From: Streptomyces sp. CB09001
GTDB taxonomy: Bacteria > Actinomycetota > Actinomycetes > Streptomycetales > Streptomycetaceae
NCBI RefSeq assembly: GCF_003369795.1
Contig: NZ_CP026730.1
Span: 7,121,001 to 7,185,000 of the forward strand
Direction of reading: 5' to 3'
Length of the DNA stretch: 64,000 bases
A model generated the notes under the pieces. It did not search any database, was not told where the DNA came from, and saw nothing but the letters and a program-made list of their open reading frames with translations. Each line of letters opens with the position of its first letter. Within the stretch, counting starts at the first letter, position 1. Position numbers and translations under genes: made by a program. This document shows, piece by piece, positions 31,464-39,998 of the stretch.

Positions 31464-31658
31464 ATGTACGAAATGTGCGTGGGCCCGGAGAAGGCGGGCG
31501 GAGCGTTGGTGTGGCACGTACTGGCCAAACAGGCCGCGGCCACACTCTGCGGACAGCAGCTCCGCGAACGTATCGAGGCATCCGACGGTGAACGGGCGCG
31601 TCACTGCCCGGACTGCATGGCTTCCTTCGAGAAGTTGATGGCAACCACACCGTGCTGA
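31464..31658 (+). CDS. Small Cys/His-rich protein, probable zinc binding
   Basis: 64 residues. ATG 31464 has GGGAGG 6 bp upstream. His18 (WHVL), Cys29 (TLCGQQL), Cys48 and Cys51 (RHCPDC) form an HCCC set that fits a structural zinc, similar to small proteins widespread in Streptomyces. Cys5 and a C-terminal Cys lie outside the set. No membrane segment. The function is unknown; possible roles are RNA, DNA or protein interaction. It is isolated, with 205 bp of non-coding sequence upstream and almost 1 kb downstream. Confidence 0.72.
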   Translation: MYEMCVGPEKAGGALVWHVLAKQAAATLCGQQLRERIEASDGERARHCPDCMASFEKLMATTPC

Positions 31659-32296
31659 CGGACCGTCCGCAAGCCGTCCGCCCCGTCGCATCCCGCGGCG
31701 GGGCGGACGGCGTACCCGGGTCGGCGTGATCGTCGGCCGGGGTCATGGTCATGGGTGCCCGGTCGGCTCCGGAGCCCGGGCGGGAAACCGGGAGCGGGGG
31801 CACGGTCCCTGACGATCACTCGGTTGGTGCAGTGTCGTGGTGGGGAGCGGGGGAAATCGCCGGTCATGCCCCGGCGCGCGTCGTCCTCCCGCACCCGGGG
31901 CGGCAGGAGGCGCCGCGGCCGGGATCCCCGAGTCGGCCGCGGCGCATCCTCCGCGGGCCTCCGAGCGGCTTCCCCCGCGGCCCGATGGGTGTCGGCCGCC
32001 GGACCATTTGGGTGTCGTCCCCGATGGCCGTGCGGTGGCCCGGCGTGTGACCGTGGACCGGCGCCGCGCCCCGGCGGTCCTCGCGGGTGCCGGGGGAGGG
32101 GGCGTGGGCCGGCCCGTGCCGCCCGTTCACGGGTGTTGCCGCGTGGTGCGTTCCGGGTGTGACGTGCGCACCCGGGTGCCGGGGGCGGTGTCGAGGCACG
32201 GACGCCCCGGGCGGCGTGTTCGCCCGTGTGTCCCCGTGCCGGTTTGCCCGTCCGCCCGTCTGCCTGTCCGCCTGTCCGCCCGTCCACAGTCTGCCC
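31659..32296. other. Long intergenic stretch, no gene recognised
   Basis: About 640 bp before the 35-bp repeat array. Frames are open only because of high GC; none has a good ribosome site and consistent third-position bias. From ~32220 the sequence becomes CCG/TCCG-rich and grades into the array. I see no RNA gene or mobile element. Confidence 0.5.
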
Positions 32297-32560
32297 GGCT
32301 CCCGTCCGCCGGTCCGTTCGCCCGTCTGCCCGGCTCCCGTCCGCCGGTCCGTTCGCCCGTCTGCCCGGCTCCCGTCCGCCGGTCCGTTCGCCCGTCTGCC
32401 CGGCTCCCGTCCGCCGGTCCGACCGCCCGGCTCCCGTCCGCCCGTCCGACCGCCCGTCCGCCCGGCTCCCGTCCGCCCGTCCGTTCGCCCGTCCGCCCGG
32501 CTCCTGCCCGGCCGTCTGAGCGCCCGCCTGCCCGGCTCCCGTCCGCCCGCCCGCCCGCAC
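32297..32560. repeat. 35-bp minisatellite upstream of antiporter gene
   Basis: The unit beginning GGCTCCCGTCCGCCGGTCCG recurs at 32297, 32332, 32367 and 32402; the first three are identical, the fourth is cut to 27 bp, and degenerate 35-bp units follow at 32429, 32464 and 32499, with a partial one at 32534. The period is not a multiple of three, so it is unlikely to encode protein. There are no spacers, which excludes a CRISPR array. The strand bias (C/T-rich top strand) is strong. Confidence 0.92.
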
Positions 32561-32649
32561 GATGACGCATCCCCGAAGAAGGAGAACCCGCATCCATCCC
32601 CGTCAAGTGAAGCCCTCCCGAACCTCCGCGCGGTCGAAGGCGGTGACCC

Positions 32650-33981
32650 GTGGGACACGCTGACACCCTGCTCGCCATGGGCGGTGCTTTCGTCGCCGCC
32701 GCGTTCCTCGCCCGCCTCGGCGGGAGGATCGGACTTCCGACGATCCCGCTGTTCATGCTCGCCGGCATCCTGCTCGGCCCTCACACACCGGGCTTCGTCC
32801 TGGTCGAGGACGCGCACGACTTCGAGATGCTCTCCGCGCTCGGACTGGTCCTGCTCCTCTTCTACCTCGGGCTGGAGTTCCACCTCGACGACCTCAAGAG
32901 CGGCGGCAAACGGCTGCTCACCGCCGGGGGCATCTACCTGCTCCTCAACGTCGGCGCCGGACTCGGCTTCGGGTTCGTCCTCGGTTGGGGTGTGCGCGAG
33001 GCCTTGGTGCTGGCGGGTGTGCTCGGCATCTCCTCCTCCGCGATCGTCACCAAGATCCTCATCGACCTGGGCCGGATCGGCCGCCCGGAGACCCGCCTGA
33101 TCCTCGGCGTCATCGTCGTCGAGGACATCTTCCTCGCGCTGTACCTGGCCGCCCTGCAACCGGTGATCTCGGGCGCGCACGGCGTCGCCGACACGGCCCT
33201 CCAGGCGGGCAAGGCCTTCGGCTTCCTGCTGGTACTGGCCGCCGCGGCCCGCTACGGCACCCGGCTCGTGGGGCGCCTGATCCACACGCGGGACAACGAG
33301 CTGCTCGTCATCAGCTTCCTCGGTGCCGCGGTGCTCGTCGCCGGGGTCTCCGAAGTCCTGGGCGTCGCCGACGCCATCGGTGCCTTCATGGTCGGCCTGA
33401 TCCTCGCCGGGACCCCCTCGGGGCCGCGGATCCGTGAACTGGTGCACCCGCTGCGCGACGCCTTCGCGGCCATCTTCTTCTTCGCGTTCGGGCTGGCCAT
33501 CGACCCCGGCGACCTCGCCTCCGTCGCCGGTCCGGTCGCCGCGGCGGCGGCCCTGACCGTCGTCATGAACATCGTCGCCGGGCTGTGCGTCGCCCGGGTC
33601 TACCACTACGGTTCCCAGCCGGCCGCGGAGATCGCCACCACCCTCGTCGCCCGCGGGGAGTTCGCGCTGATCCTGGCCGCCATGGCCGCGGGCGCCGGAC
33701 TCGACGCCCGGCTCGCTCCCTTCATCGCCGGATACGTGCTCGTCCTCGCCGTCCTCGGCCCGATCGTCGCGGGACGCGCCCACGTCCTCGCCGCCGCGCT
33801 GCGCGCCGTCGGCGGACTCCTGCCGGGGGCGAGGACTCCGGCCGTGGCGGCGGGCGGCGGGTCCGGCGCGGAGGCGGAGGGAGCCGGCGGCCCGGAGCCG
33901 GGACCGGTACCGGTGCCGGCCCGGGCCGCTCCCTCGTTCGGGTCGTCCACCTCCTCGGAGCAGACGGAGGCAGAGCACTGA
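32650..33981 (+). CDS. CPA2-type cation:proton antiporter (KefB-like membrane domain)
   Basis: 443 residues with about 12-13 helices exchanging K+ or Na+ for protons. LGGRIGLPTIPLFMLAGILLGPHTPG is the family opening; the ion-site region is GVADAIGAFMVGLILAGTP, and ISSSAIVTKILIDLG the crossover segment. The C-terminal ~60 residues are Ala/Gly/Pro/Glu-rich and probably disordered, with no TrkA-N or TrkA-C regulatory domain. No separate regulatory subunit gene is beside it, although many Streptomyces antiporters have one. GTG 32650 has only a weak ribosome site; the 35-bp repeat lies 90 bp upstream. Confidence 0.9.
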   Translation: MGHADTLLAMGGAFVAAAFLARLGGRIGLPTIPLFMLAGILLGPHTPGFVLVEDAHDFEMLSALGLVLLLFYLGLEFHLDDLKSGGKRLLTAGGIYLLLNVGAGLGFGFVLGWGVREALVLAGVLGISSSAIVTKILIDLGRIGRPETRLILGVIVVEDIFLALYLAALQPVISGAHGVADTALQAGKAFGFLLVLAAAARYGTRLVGRLIHTRDNELLVISFLGAAVLVAGVSEVLGVADAIGAFMVGLILAGTPSGPRIRELVHPLRDAFAAIFFFAFGLAIDPGDLASVAGPVAAAAALTVVMNIVAGLCVARVYHYGSQPAAEIATTLVARGEFALILAAMAAGAGLDARLAPFIAGYVLVLAVLGPIVAGRAHVLAAALRAVGGLLPGARTPAVAAGGGSGAEAEGAGGPEPGPVPVPARAAPSFGSSTSSEQTEAEH

Positions 33982-34144
33982 AGCCGGGCCGGGGACGGGA
34001 AGGGCCAGGCAGCGGTGCCCGTGGGCGTGGCCGGTCGTCGCCCCGGGCGGCGCGGCGCCTCGGTTCCCGGTGGGACAATCTGCCCACAGGGTCGTTGTCC
34101 GACGCCGTGGTCGGACGCGTCCGGGACCGGAAGGAGCCGTCAGC

Positions 34145-34588
34145 ATGATCGAGTGGGTGCCCCTGGGCAGCGGTGCCAGACCCGTTCCCCGGCCGGTCGC
34201 GGCTCCCGTGGTGTGGGCCGGGGCATTCGGCGGCGCCCTCCTCCTGGTCGCGCTGCTCAACGGCACCGTGGGCTCGGGGCGTCCGGGACTCGCCCTGGTC
34301 GCGCTCTCCCTGCTGGCGGCCGTGCTCGGCCTCTGCGCCCGGTTCACGGCGGCGCCGGGGACGGCCGTGCTGTGCTGGCTGTCCCTCAACGGCTTCGCCA
34401 TACCGCCGGCCGGCGTGCTCACCTGGGCCGGCCGGCGGGACGCGCTCTGGCTGGCCTGCCTGCTCGGTGCGGCCCTCGTCGGCACGGCGCTGGCCCGTCT
34501 GGTCCACGCGCGGGCCGCCTACCGTCGGCTGACCACGGCGACGGGCCTGGACGTGCCGGAGCCCGGGACCGGACCCGGCGACGTCTGA
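34145..34588 (+). CDS. Small integral membrane protein, unknown function
   Basis: 147 residues with four likely helices: VVWAGAFGGALLLVALLNG, LALVALSLLAAVLGLCARF, AVLCWLSLNGFAIPPAGVL and ALWLACLLGAALVGTALARL, plus a hydrophilic tail. ATG 34145 follows GGAAGGAG by 7 bp. The helix pattern resembles DUF4118-like or sensor-less membrane domains, but I cannot place it firmly. It is 163 bp behind the antiporter gene and could be co-transcribed. Confidence 0.72.
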   Translation: MIEWVPLGSGARPVPRPVAAPVVWAGAFGGALLLVALLNGTVGSGRPGLALVALSLLAAVLGLCARFTAAPGTAVLCWLSLNGFAIPPAGVLTWAGRRDALWLACLLGAALVGTALARLVHARAAYRRLTTATGLDVPEPGTGPGDV

Positions 34589-34688
34589 GCCCACCGGCAC
34601 GCGGGGGACGCGGAACCGCGGACACCGGCGGCCGGGAAGGGCCGGACCGTGGACTCGGCCCGGCCCGGCCCTCCCCACCGCTGTCCGG

Positions 34689-35861
34689 TCAGGCCGTGTG
34701 CAGGGTCAGGCCGTAGCGGTTGAGGATCTCGTTGACCGGCTGGAACCACGTCTCCCCGCCGCTGGAGCAGTTGCCCCAACCGCCCGAGGTGACGCCCTGC
34801 GCCTGGTCACCGCTGATGAAGGAGCCGCCGGAGTCGCCGCCCTCGGCGCACACACTGGTCTTGGTCAGCTGGTGCACCACCGAGCCGTCGCTGTAGTTCA
34901 CCGTCTCGTTGTGCGCGAGCACGGTGCCGCAGTGCCAGTGCGTGGTGGACCCGGAGCGGCAGATCGAGGCACCGACAGGTGCCACGTTCGAGCCGCGTAC
35001 GAGCTGGTCGGAGACGGTGCCCCAGCCGAGCACGACCGGCACCGTCCACCAGCCGCTGCCCACGCTGACCCACGCGTAGTCGTTGTCGGGGAAGGACGAG
35101 CCCTGGAAGGTGCCGATGTACGAGCGGTCCCAGCCGCTGACCCCGGCGCCCGCCCGGCCGCAGTGTCCGGCGGTGACGAACCCGCCGTGCACCGAGAAGC
35201 CGATGGAGCAGCGGACGTTGCCGGTGTAGTAGGGGTCACCGCCGACGGTGCCCGCCGCGAAGGTCTGCGGGGCCGACGGTACCGTCCGCACCGTGACCGG
35301 TGCGGCCTCGCGGGCCTGCTTCAGGAAGCTCTGGACATCGTTGTCAGCGCGCTCGCCCGCGACCACGTCCACGACGACCCTGCTGGTGGCCTGGTCGACG
35401 CGCCAGCTGCTCACTCCGGCCGGTGCGTCGAGACGGTCGACGCGCGCCTTGGCGGCGTCGAGCTGCCGTGCGCTGTGCGCCACGGTGCGGACCTGCGCGC
35501 CGGTGGCACGGACCGCCCGCAGGGTCGAGGGTGCCGCGTCCGCGGTGACGGCCACCGTAAGCCGTCCGGCGTCCGCGTCGAACCACGAGCCGCCGAAGGC
35601 CTTTCCGGCCGCCCGGCGTGCCACGGGCTCGATGCCGGTGGCGTCGCGTTCGGCCGCGAGCCGGTCCTCGGCCTCGGCCCTGGTGAGGCCGAAGTCCCGC
35701 TGCATGGCGTCCAGCAGGCCGGCGGAGGCCGGCTGCTCGGAGGACGAGGGGGAGTGGGCGGGGGCGTCGGCCGCCGAGGCCGGCAGGGTGCCGACCGCGG
35801 TGAGGCTGCCGAGCACGAGAAGTCCGGCCAGGCCGAGGTGCCTGAGTCTGCTGCGTCTCAC
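34689..35861 (-). CDS. Secreted streptogrisin-like serine protease (S1 family, with propeptide)
   Basis: Pre-pro-protease of 390 residues. Signal peptide to about residue 31 (LGLAGLLVLGSLTAVGTLPASA). The alpha-lytic-type propeptide spans ~45-190 (LLDAMQRDFGLTRAEAEDRLAAE is its start). The mature chymotrypsin fold begins near AAGTVGGDPYYTGN. The triad is visible as TAGHCG, PDNDYAWVS and GDSGGSF, with paired cysteines (RCSIGF/HCG, CRSG/HCG, CAEGG/NCSSG). GTG 35861 is preceded by AAGGG. The protein is exported and self-processed. A palindrome 66 bp upstream may regulate it. Confidence 0.95.
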   Translation of the reverse strand: MRRSRLRHLGLAGLLVLGSLTAVGTLPASAADAPAHSPSSSEQPASAGLLDAMQRDFGLTRAEAEDRLAAERDATGIEPVARRAAGKAFGGSWFDADAGRLTVAVTADAAPSTLRAVRATGAQVRTVAHSARQLDAAKARVDRLDAPAGVSSWRVDQATSRVVVDVVAGERADNDVQSFLKQAREAAPVTVRTVPSAPQTFAAGTVGGDPYYTGNVRCSIGFSVHGGFVTAGHCGRAGAGVSGWDRSYIGTFQGSSFPDNDYAWVSVGSGWWTVPVVLGWGTVSDQLVRGSNVAPVGASICRSGSTTHWHCGTVLAHNETVNYSDGSVVHQLTKTSVCAEGGDSGGSFISGDQAQGVTSGGWGNCSSGGETWFQPVNEILNRYGLTLHTA

Positions 35862-35926
35862 GGGAGTTGCCCTTCGTCGTTCCAGCAAGGTGGGGGTGGA
35901 ACAGATGGCATGGAACAACCGCGGTT

Positions 35927-35940
35927 TGAGAGCGCTCTCA
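35927..35940. promoter_or_regulatory. 14-bp palindrome TGAGAGCGCTCTCA
   Basis: Perfect palindrome 66-79 bp upstream of the protease start and ~186 bp upstream of the divergent SRPBCC gene. The central GAGCGCTC is shared with LacI/CebR-type operators, but the outer bases differ. No LacI gene is adjacent. Confidence 0.5.
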
Positions 35941-36125
35941 TCGGGTCGCTTCGAGCTTAGCCAGCAGTTGTCATCAGGTCCATGCCAATGCAGGGCCTTT
36001 CCGTGCCGCCGGTTCGGTGCCACGGCGATCCGGCCCCCTCCGGTTGGCCGGCCGTCGACGGGGCACTCAGTGCTGCGTCCTCGCGATGACGGCCGCACGG
36101 CGGCCACTGGACGTAGGAGGTACGC

Positions 36126-36632
36126 GTGGCGGTCAGGCACAGGCTCATCCAGGCGACACCGGACGCGGTCTGGGACGTTCTCGCGGACGGCGACCTGTAC
36201 GTGGAATGGGTCGTGGGGCCCTCCGAGGTCACCCCCAGGGACGGACAGTGGCCGCAGGTCGGCGCGACGATCGCGTACGAGGTGGGGCTCGGACCGCTGC
36301 GGCTGCACAACGAGTCGGTGGTCAGACGCTGCGTCCCGGGCTCGGAGCTGGAGCTGGAGGCGAAGGCGGGCAGACTCGGCACGGCCAGGATCGCCATCGA
36401 GCTGCGCCCCTGGGGCGAGCAGTGCCTGGTGATCGTGGACGAACACCCCCTGCGCGGCCCCGGCGGCCTGCTGCACAACGTCGGCGTCGAGGCGCTGATC
36501 CAGGTACGGCACCGGGCCATGCTCGCCAGGCTCGCGAAACTGTGCGAGTCCACGGCCGGTGGGCGGTGCCGTCCCGACCCCCCGGGCGTGACGGGGTCCG
36601 TGGAGTACCGGCCGGGAACCGGCCGTGCCTGA
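36126..36632 (+). CDS. SRPBCC family protein
   Basis: 168 residues with a START-like fold: VRHRLIQATPDAVWDVLADGDLYVEWV is the classical polyketide-cyclase/dehydrase N-terminus, followed by cavity strands and the C-terminal helix around ALIQVRHRAMLARLAKLCE. A GC-rich extension of ~25 residues ends the protein. GTG 36126 follows GGAGG at 5 bp. It overlaps the next gene by 8 bp, so it is the first gene of a three-gene operon with an FAD oxidoreductase and an SDR. A hydrophobic small-molecule ligand is likely. Confidence 0.88.
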   Translation: MAVRHRLIQATPDAVWDVLADGDLYVEWVVGPSEVTPRDGQWPQVGATIAYEVGLGPLRLHNESVVRRCVPGSELELEAKAGRLGTARIAIELRPWGEQCLVIVDEHPLRGPGGLLHNVGVEALIQVRHRAMLARLAKLCESTAGGRCRPDPPGVTGSVEYRPGTGRA

Positions 36633-38244
36633 CGCCGTCGTGGTCGGGGCCGGCCCCAACGGCCTGGTGGCGGCGAACGTGCTGGCCGACGCCGGCTGGA
36701 GCGTCACGGTCCTGGAGGAACAGCCCGAGCCGGGCGGCGCGGTGCGGCACGACGGCGAGGTCGCCCCCGGCTTCGTCAACGACCTGTTCAGCTCCTTCTA
36801 CCCGCTCGCCGCGGCCTCCCCGGTCCTCGGCGGACTGCGGCTGGAGGACCACGGGCTGCGCTGGGCCCACGCGCCCCACGTGCTGGCCCATCCCCTGACC
36901 GACGGGACCTGCGCCGTCCTCGACCGCGACGTCGCGACCACCGCCGCCTCCCTCGACGCCTTCGCCCTCGGGGACGGCGCCGCCTGGGAGCGGCTGCACG
37001 AGGTGTGGGACCGCTACCGGGCCGACATCCTGGACGCTCTGTTCACCCCCTTCCCGCCGGTGCGCGCCACCGCCCGGATGGCCCTGCGGCTGCGCGGCGC
37101 GGGCGGACTCAGGCTCGCCCGCACCCTGGTGCTGCCGGTGCGCCGCATGGGCGAGGAGGAGTTCCGCGGCGAGGGCGGCAGGCTGCTTCTGGCCGGCAAC
37201 GCCCTGCACGCCGACCTCGCTCCCGAGGCGGCGGGCAGCGGCGGCTTCGGCTGGCTGATGTCGATGCTGGGACAGAGCTACGGCTTCCCCGTGCCGGTCG
37301 GCGGTGCCGGCGCCCTCACCGAGGCCCTCGTCCACCGGCTGCGCGCCCGGGGCGGCACGCTGCACTGCGGGCGGCGCGTCGAACGGGTCCTGGTCCGCGA
37401 CCGGCGCGCCGTCGGCGTGCGCACCGCCGACGGGGAGACGGTCACCGCCCGCCGCGCCGTCCTCGCGGACGTCTCCGTGCCCGCCCTCTACGGCGGGCTC
37501 GTCGCCCCGGCGGACCTGCCGGACCAGGTCCTCACCGACCTGCGGCGCTTTCAGTGGGACTTCGCCACCTTCAAGGTGGACTGGGCGCTGGACGGGCCCG
37601 TGCCCTGGCGGTGCGAGGAGGCGGCGCGGGCCGGCACCGTGCATCTGTCCGACGGTCTCGACGAGCTGACCCGGTTCGCCGCCCAGATCGCCATGCGGCA
37701 GGTCCCCGACCGTCCCTTCTCGCTGTTCGGCCAGATGACCACCACGGACCCGACCCGCTCACCGTCCGGCACGGAGTCCGCCTGGGCCTACACCCACGTC
37801 CCCCACGACATCCGCGCCGACGCGGGCGAGGAGGGCATCACCGGGACGTGGGACAGCAGGGAGCGCGAACTGATGGCCGACCGGGTCGAACGCCAGGTGG
37901 AACGCTTCGCGCCCGGCTTCCGGGCGCTGGTACGGGCCCGCCGCGTGCTCGCCCCGCCGACGCTCCAGGCCATGGACGCCAACCTGGAGGGCGGCGCCAT
38001 CAACGGCGGCACCACCGCCATGCACCAGCAACTCGTCTTCCGGCCCGTGCCCGGCACCGGGCGGCCGGAGACACCGGTGGCCGGTCTCTTCCTCGCCTCC
38101 GCGGGCGCCCACCCCGGGGGCGGGGTGCACGGAGCACCCGGCGCCAACGCCGCGCGCGCCGCACTGCGCCAGCACCGGTTCGCGGGCCTCGCCCGGATCC
38201 AGCGGGCCCTGACCCGGCGGGACCGGGCCGGTGACCGGCACTGA
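36625..38244 (+). CDS. FAD-dependent oxidoreductase, phytoene desaturase-like
   Basis: 539 residues. FAD-binding VVVGAGPNGLVAANVLADAGWSVTVLE at residues ~4-30 (GxGxxG and E), substrate domain in the middle, and C-terminal flavin motif ASAGAHPGGGVHGAPGANAA. It resembles the carotenoid/phytoene desaturase-type NAD(P)-binding oxidoreductases often annotated as such in actinobacteria, yet there is no carotenoid synthase nearby. GTG 36625 overlaps the SRPBCC gene by 8 bp. Probable desaturation or oxidation of a lipid or isoprenoid; unproven. Confidence 0.9.
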   Translation: MPDAVVVGAGPNGLVAANVLADAGWSVTVLEEQPEPGGAVRHDGEVAPGFVNDLFSSFYPLAAASPVLGGLRLEDHGLRWAHAPHVLAHPLTDGTCAVLDRDVATTAASLDAFALGDGAAWERLHEVWDRYRADILDALFTPFPPVRATARMALRLRGAGGLRLARTLVLPVRRMGEEEFRGEGGRLLLAGNALHADLAPEAAGSGGFGWLMSMLGQSYGFPVPVGGAGALTEALVHRLRARGGTLHCGRRVERVLVRDRRAVGVRTADGETVTARRAVLADVSVPALYGGLVAPADLPDQVLTDLRRFQWDFATFKVDWALDGPVPWRCEEAARAGTVHLSDGLDELTRFAAQIAMRQVPDRPFSLFGQMTTTDPTRSPSGTESAWAYTHVPHDIRADAGEEGITGTWDSRERELMADRVERQVERFAPGFRALVRARRVLAPPTLQAMDANLEGGAINGGTTAMHQQLVFRPVPGTGRPETPVAGLFLASAGAHPGGGVHGAPGANAARAALRQHRFAGLARIQRALTRRDRAGDRH

Positions 38245-38286
38245 CCGTCGCGACGGTACGCCAACACCCGAGGAAGGACCCGACCG

Positions 38287-39165
38287 GTGACAGACAGCCC
38301 CCTCCAGAACCGCACCGTCGTGGTGACCGGCGCCGCGCGCGGACTCGGCGCCGCCCTGGCCCGCGCCTGCGCACTCCGCGGCGCCCGGATCGCGCTGCTC
38401 GGTCTCGAGAAGCCCCGACTGGACGCCCTCGCGGCGGACCTGCCGACCCCGGCGCTCGCCGTCGAGACCGACGTCACCGACCCCGCCGCGCTGGCCGCCG
38501 CGGCCGGCGAGACACGCCGGCGCCTGGGAAAGCCGTCGGTCGTCGTGGCGAACGCCGGGATCGCGCACGGCGGACCCTTCGCCACGACGGACCCCGCCGA
38601 GTGGCGCCGCGTCGTCGACGTGAACCTGACCGGCAGCGCCCACACCGCCCGCGCCTTCCTGCCGGACCTGCTCGACACCGCCGGCTACCACCTCCAGATC
38701 GCCTCACTGGCCTCGCTCGGTGCCGCACCCATGATGAGCGCCTACTGCGCCTCCAAGGCGGGCGTGGAGGCCTTCGCCCACTCGCTGCGCGCCGAGGTGG
38801 CCCACCGCGGTGTCGCCGTGGGCGTCGCCTACCTCAACTGGATCGACACCGACATGATCCGCGACGCCGACCGTTACCCGGTCCTGCGCGAACTGCGCGC
38901 CCACCTGCCACCCCCCGCCCGCCGCACCTTCCCGGCGGACGACGTCGCGGCCCGGCTGGTCCGCGCGCTGGAGCGTCGCCGCAGCGCCGTGTACGTGCCG
39001 GGCTGGCTGCGCCTGGTGCAGCTGGGGCGCGCGGCACTGCCGCCCGCGGTGGCCCGGCTGTCCCGCCACGAACTGCCCCGTCTGGAGGCCGAGGAGACAC
39101 TGGGACCCACCGGTCCGCTCGGCGCGGGCGGCCGGGCCGGCCACGCGGCGGGGACGAGGACCTAG
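38287..39165 (+). CDS. Short-chain dehydrogenase/reductase
   Basis: 292 residues. VVTGAARGLGAALARA cofactor motif at ~12-28, VVANAGIAHGG, and YCASKAGVEAFAHSLRAEVA as catalytic Tyr-Lys. The C-terminal ~60 residues (VYVPGWLRLVQLGRAALPPAV) are longer and more hydrophobic than in classical SDRs, as in membrane-associated lipid-acting members. GTG 38287 is preceded by GAGGAAGGA. It lies 42 bp behind the FAD oxidoreductase and completes the SRPBCC-oxidase-SDR set. Confidence 0.9.
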   Translation: MTDSPLQNRTVVVTGAARGLGAALARACALRGARIALLGLEKPRLDALAADLPTPALAVETDVTDPAALAAAAGETRRRLGKPSVVVANAGIAHGGPFATTDPAEWRRVVDVNLTGSAHTARAFLPDLLDTAGYHLQIASLASLGAAPMMSAYCASKAGVEAFAHSLRAEVAHRGVAVGVAYLNWIDTDMIRDADRYPVLRELRAHLPPPARRTFPADDVAARLVRALERRRSAVYVPGWLRLVQLGRAALPPAVARLSRHELPRLEAEETLGPTGPLGAGGRAGHAAGTRT

Positions 39166-39320
39166 CCGCCGGCGCCGGCGCGGAGCGGCCCCCGTCGGGA
39201 GCCACGCCACGCCGCTCGGCCCGGACGGAGCGGGCGGCCGCACCCGGCGTCGGCGAGGCCGTGGCCGCCCCCTCGGACCGGACCGGCTTTCCCCCCCGGC
39301 GGGACGACCTCGCCCACCGC

Positions 39321-39380
39321 GAACGCCGTGGACACCTGCGCGCCCACCCCGAACGCCGTGGACACCTGCGCGCCCACGGC
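39321..39380. repeat. 30-bp direct repeat, two copies
   Basis: Copies beginning GAACGCCGTGGACACCTGCG at 39321 and 39351 lie in the 246-bp gap between the SDR gene and the MSMEG_6728-like gene. Nothing else is recognised in the gap. Confidence 0.8.
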
Positions 39381-39411
39381 CTCTTCCCCGGCCGAACGGA
39401 GCGGAACCGGC

Positions 39412-39903
39412 ATGCAGACCTTCCTCCCCCACCCCGGTTTCCGGGAATCGGCACTCGCCCTGGACCGGCGCCGCCTGGGCAAACAGCGCGTCGAGGCGCT
39501 CCAGGTGCTGCGCGGGCTCACCGTCCCCGGCTACGGCTGGCGCCGGCACCCGGCGGTGCGGATGTGGACCGGCTACGAGGAGGCACTGGTCCGGTACGGC
39601 CTCGACGTCTGCCGGGTCTGGCGCGAGCACGGTCACCAGGACAGCTGCGCGGCCTCCCTCGTCGCGGGACTCGCCGCGGTCCGTCCGGGTGAGCCGGTGC
39701 GCGACCAGCCGGACCTGGCGGCCGCCGGGGAACTGCCGCCCTGGCTGGGCGACGAGGCCTTCCACCGCAGCCACCGCTCGGCACTGGTGCGCAAGGATCC
39801 CGCGGTGTACGCGGAACTGTTCCCCGGGGTACCCGACGACCTGCCCTACGTGTGGCCCCGTTCGGACCGCGAGCGCGGCGAGCCGGGGAGCGGCGCCGCC
39901 TGA
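39412..39903 (+). CDS. MSMEG_6728 family protein (pyrimidine-dimer glycosylase-like)
   Basis: 163 residues. MQTFLPHPGFRESALALDRRRLGKQRVEALQVLRGL and GWRRHPAVRMWTGYEEALVRYGLDVC are the conserved segments of this actinobacterial family, which resembles endonuclease V-type pyrimidine-dimer glycosylases of phage T4. The Arg/Lys-rich N-terminus would contact DNA. C-terminal FHRSHRSALVRKDPAVYAELFPG is also conserved. Start ATG 39412 follows CGGAGCGGAA. Function in DNA repair is inferred by family similarity, not demonstrated. Confidence 0.88.
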   Translation: MQTFLPHPGFRESALALDRRRLGKQRVEALQVLRGLTVPGYGWRRHPAVRMWTGYEEALVRYGLDVCRVWREHGHQDSCAASLVAGLAAVRPGEPVRDQPDLAAAGELPPWLGDEAFHRSHRSALVRKDPAVYAELFPGVPDDLPYVWPRSDRERGEPGSGAA

Positions 39904-39985
39904 GACGGGTCAGAACGGTCCTCGTCGCGGATTGGTCCCCGACGGCGCACGCGAAGTGGACCCCGTGACGGACCGCCGCGCTCTC

Positions 39986-39991
39986 TAGCGT
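39986..39991 (+). promoter_or_regulatory. -10 box (TAGCGT) for a leaderless EamA transcript
   Basis: TCTAGCGT ends 7 bp before ATG 39999 with no ribosome site between, the usual arrangement of leaderless promoters in Streptomyces. Confidence 0.45.
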
Positions 39992-39998
39992 CGTGGCC

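Noticed and set aside
31745-32050. Possible gene with ATG in the long intergenic region
   Set aside because: No ribosome site, mixed third-position bases and a composition like non-coding GC-rich DNA.
32297-32560. CRISPR array
   Set aside because: Units are contiguous without unique spacers, are not palindromic, and no cas gene is present.
36625-38244. Carotenoid biosynthesis cluster
   Set aside because: The oxidoreductase resembles phytoene desaturase, but no phytoene synthase, cyclase or GGPP synthase gene is nearby.
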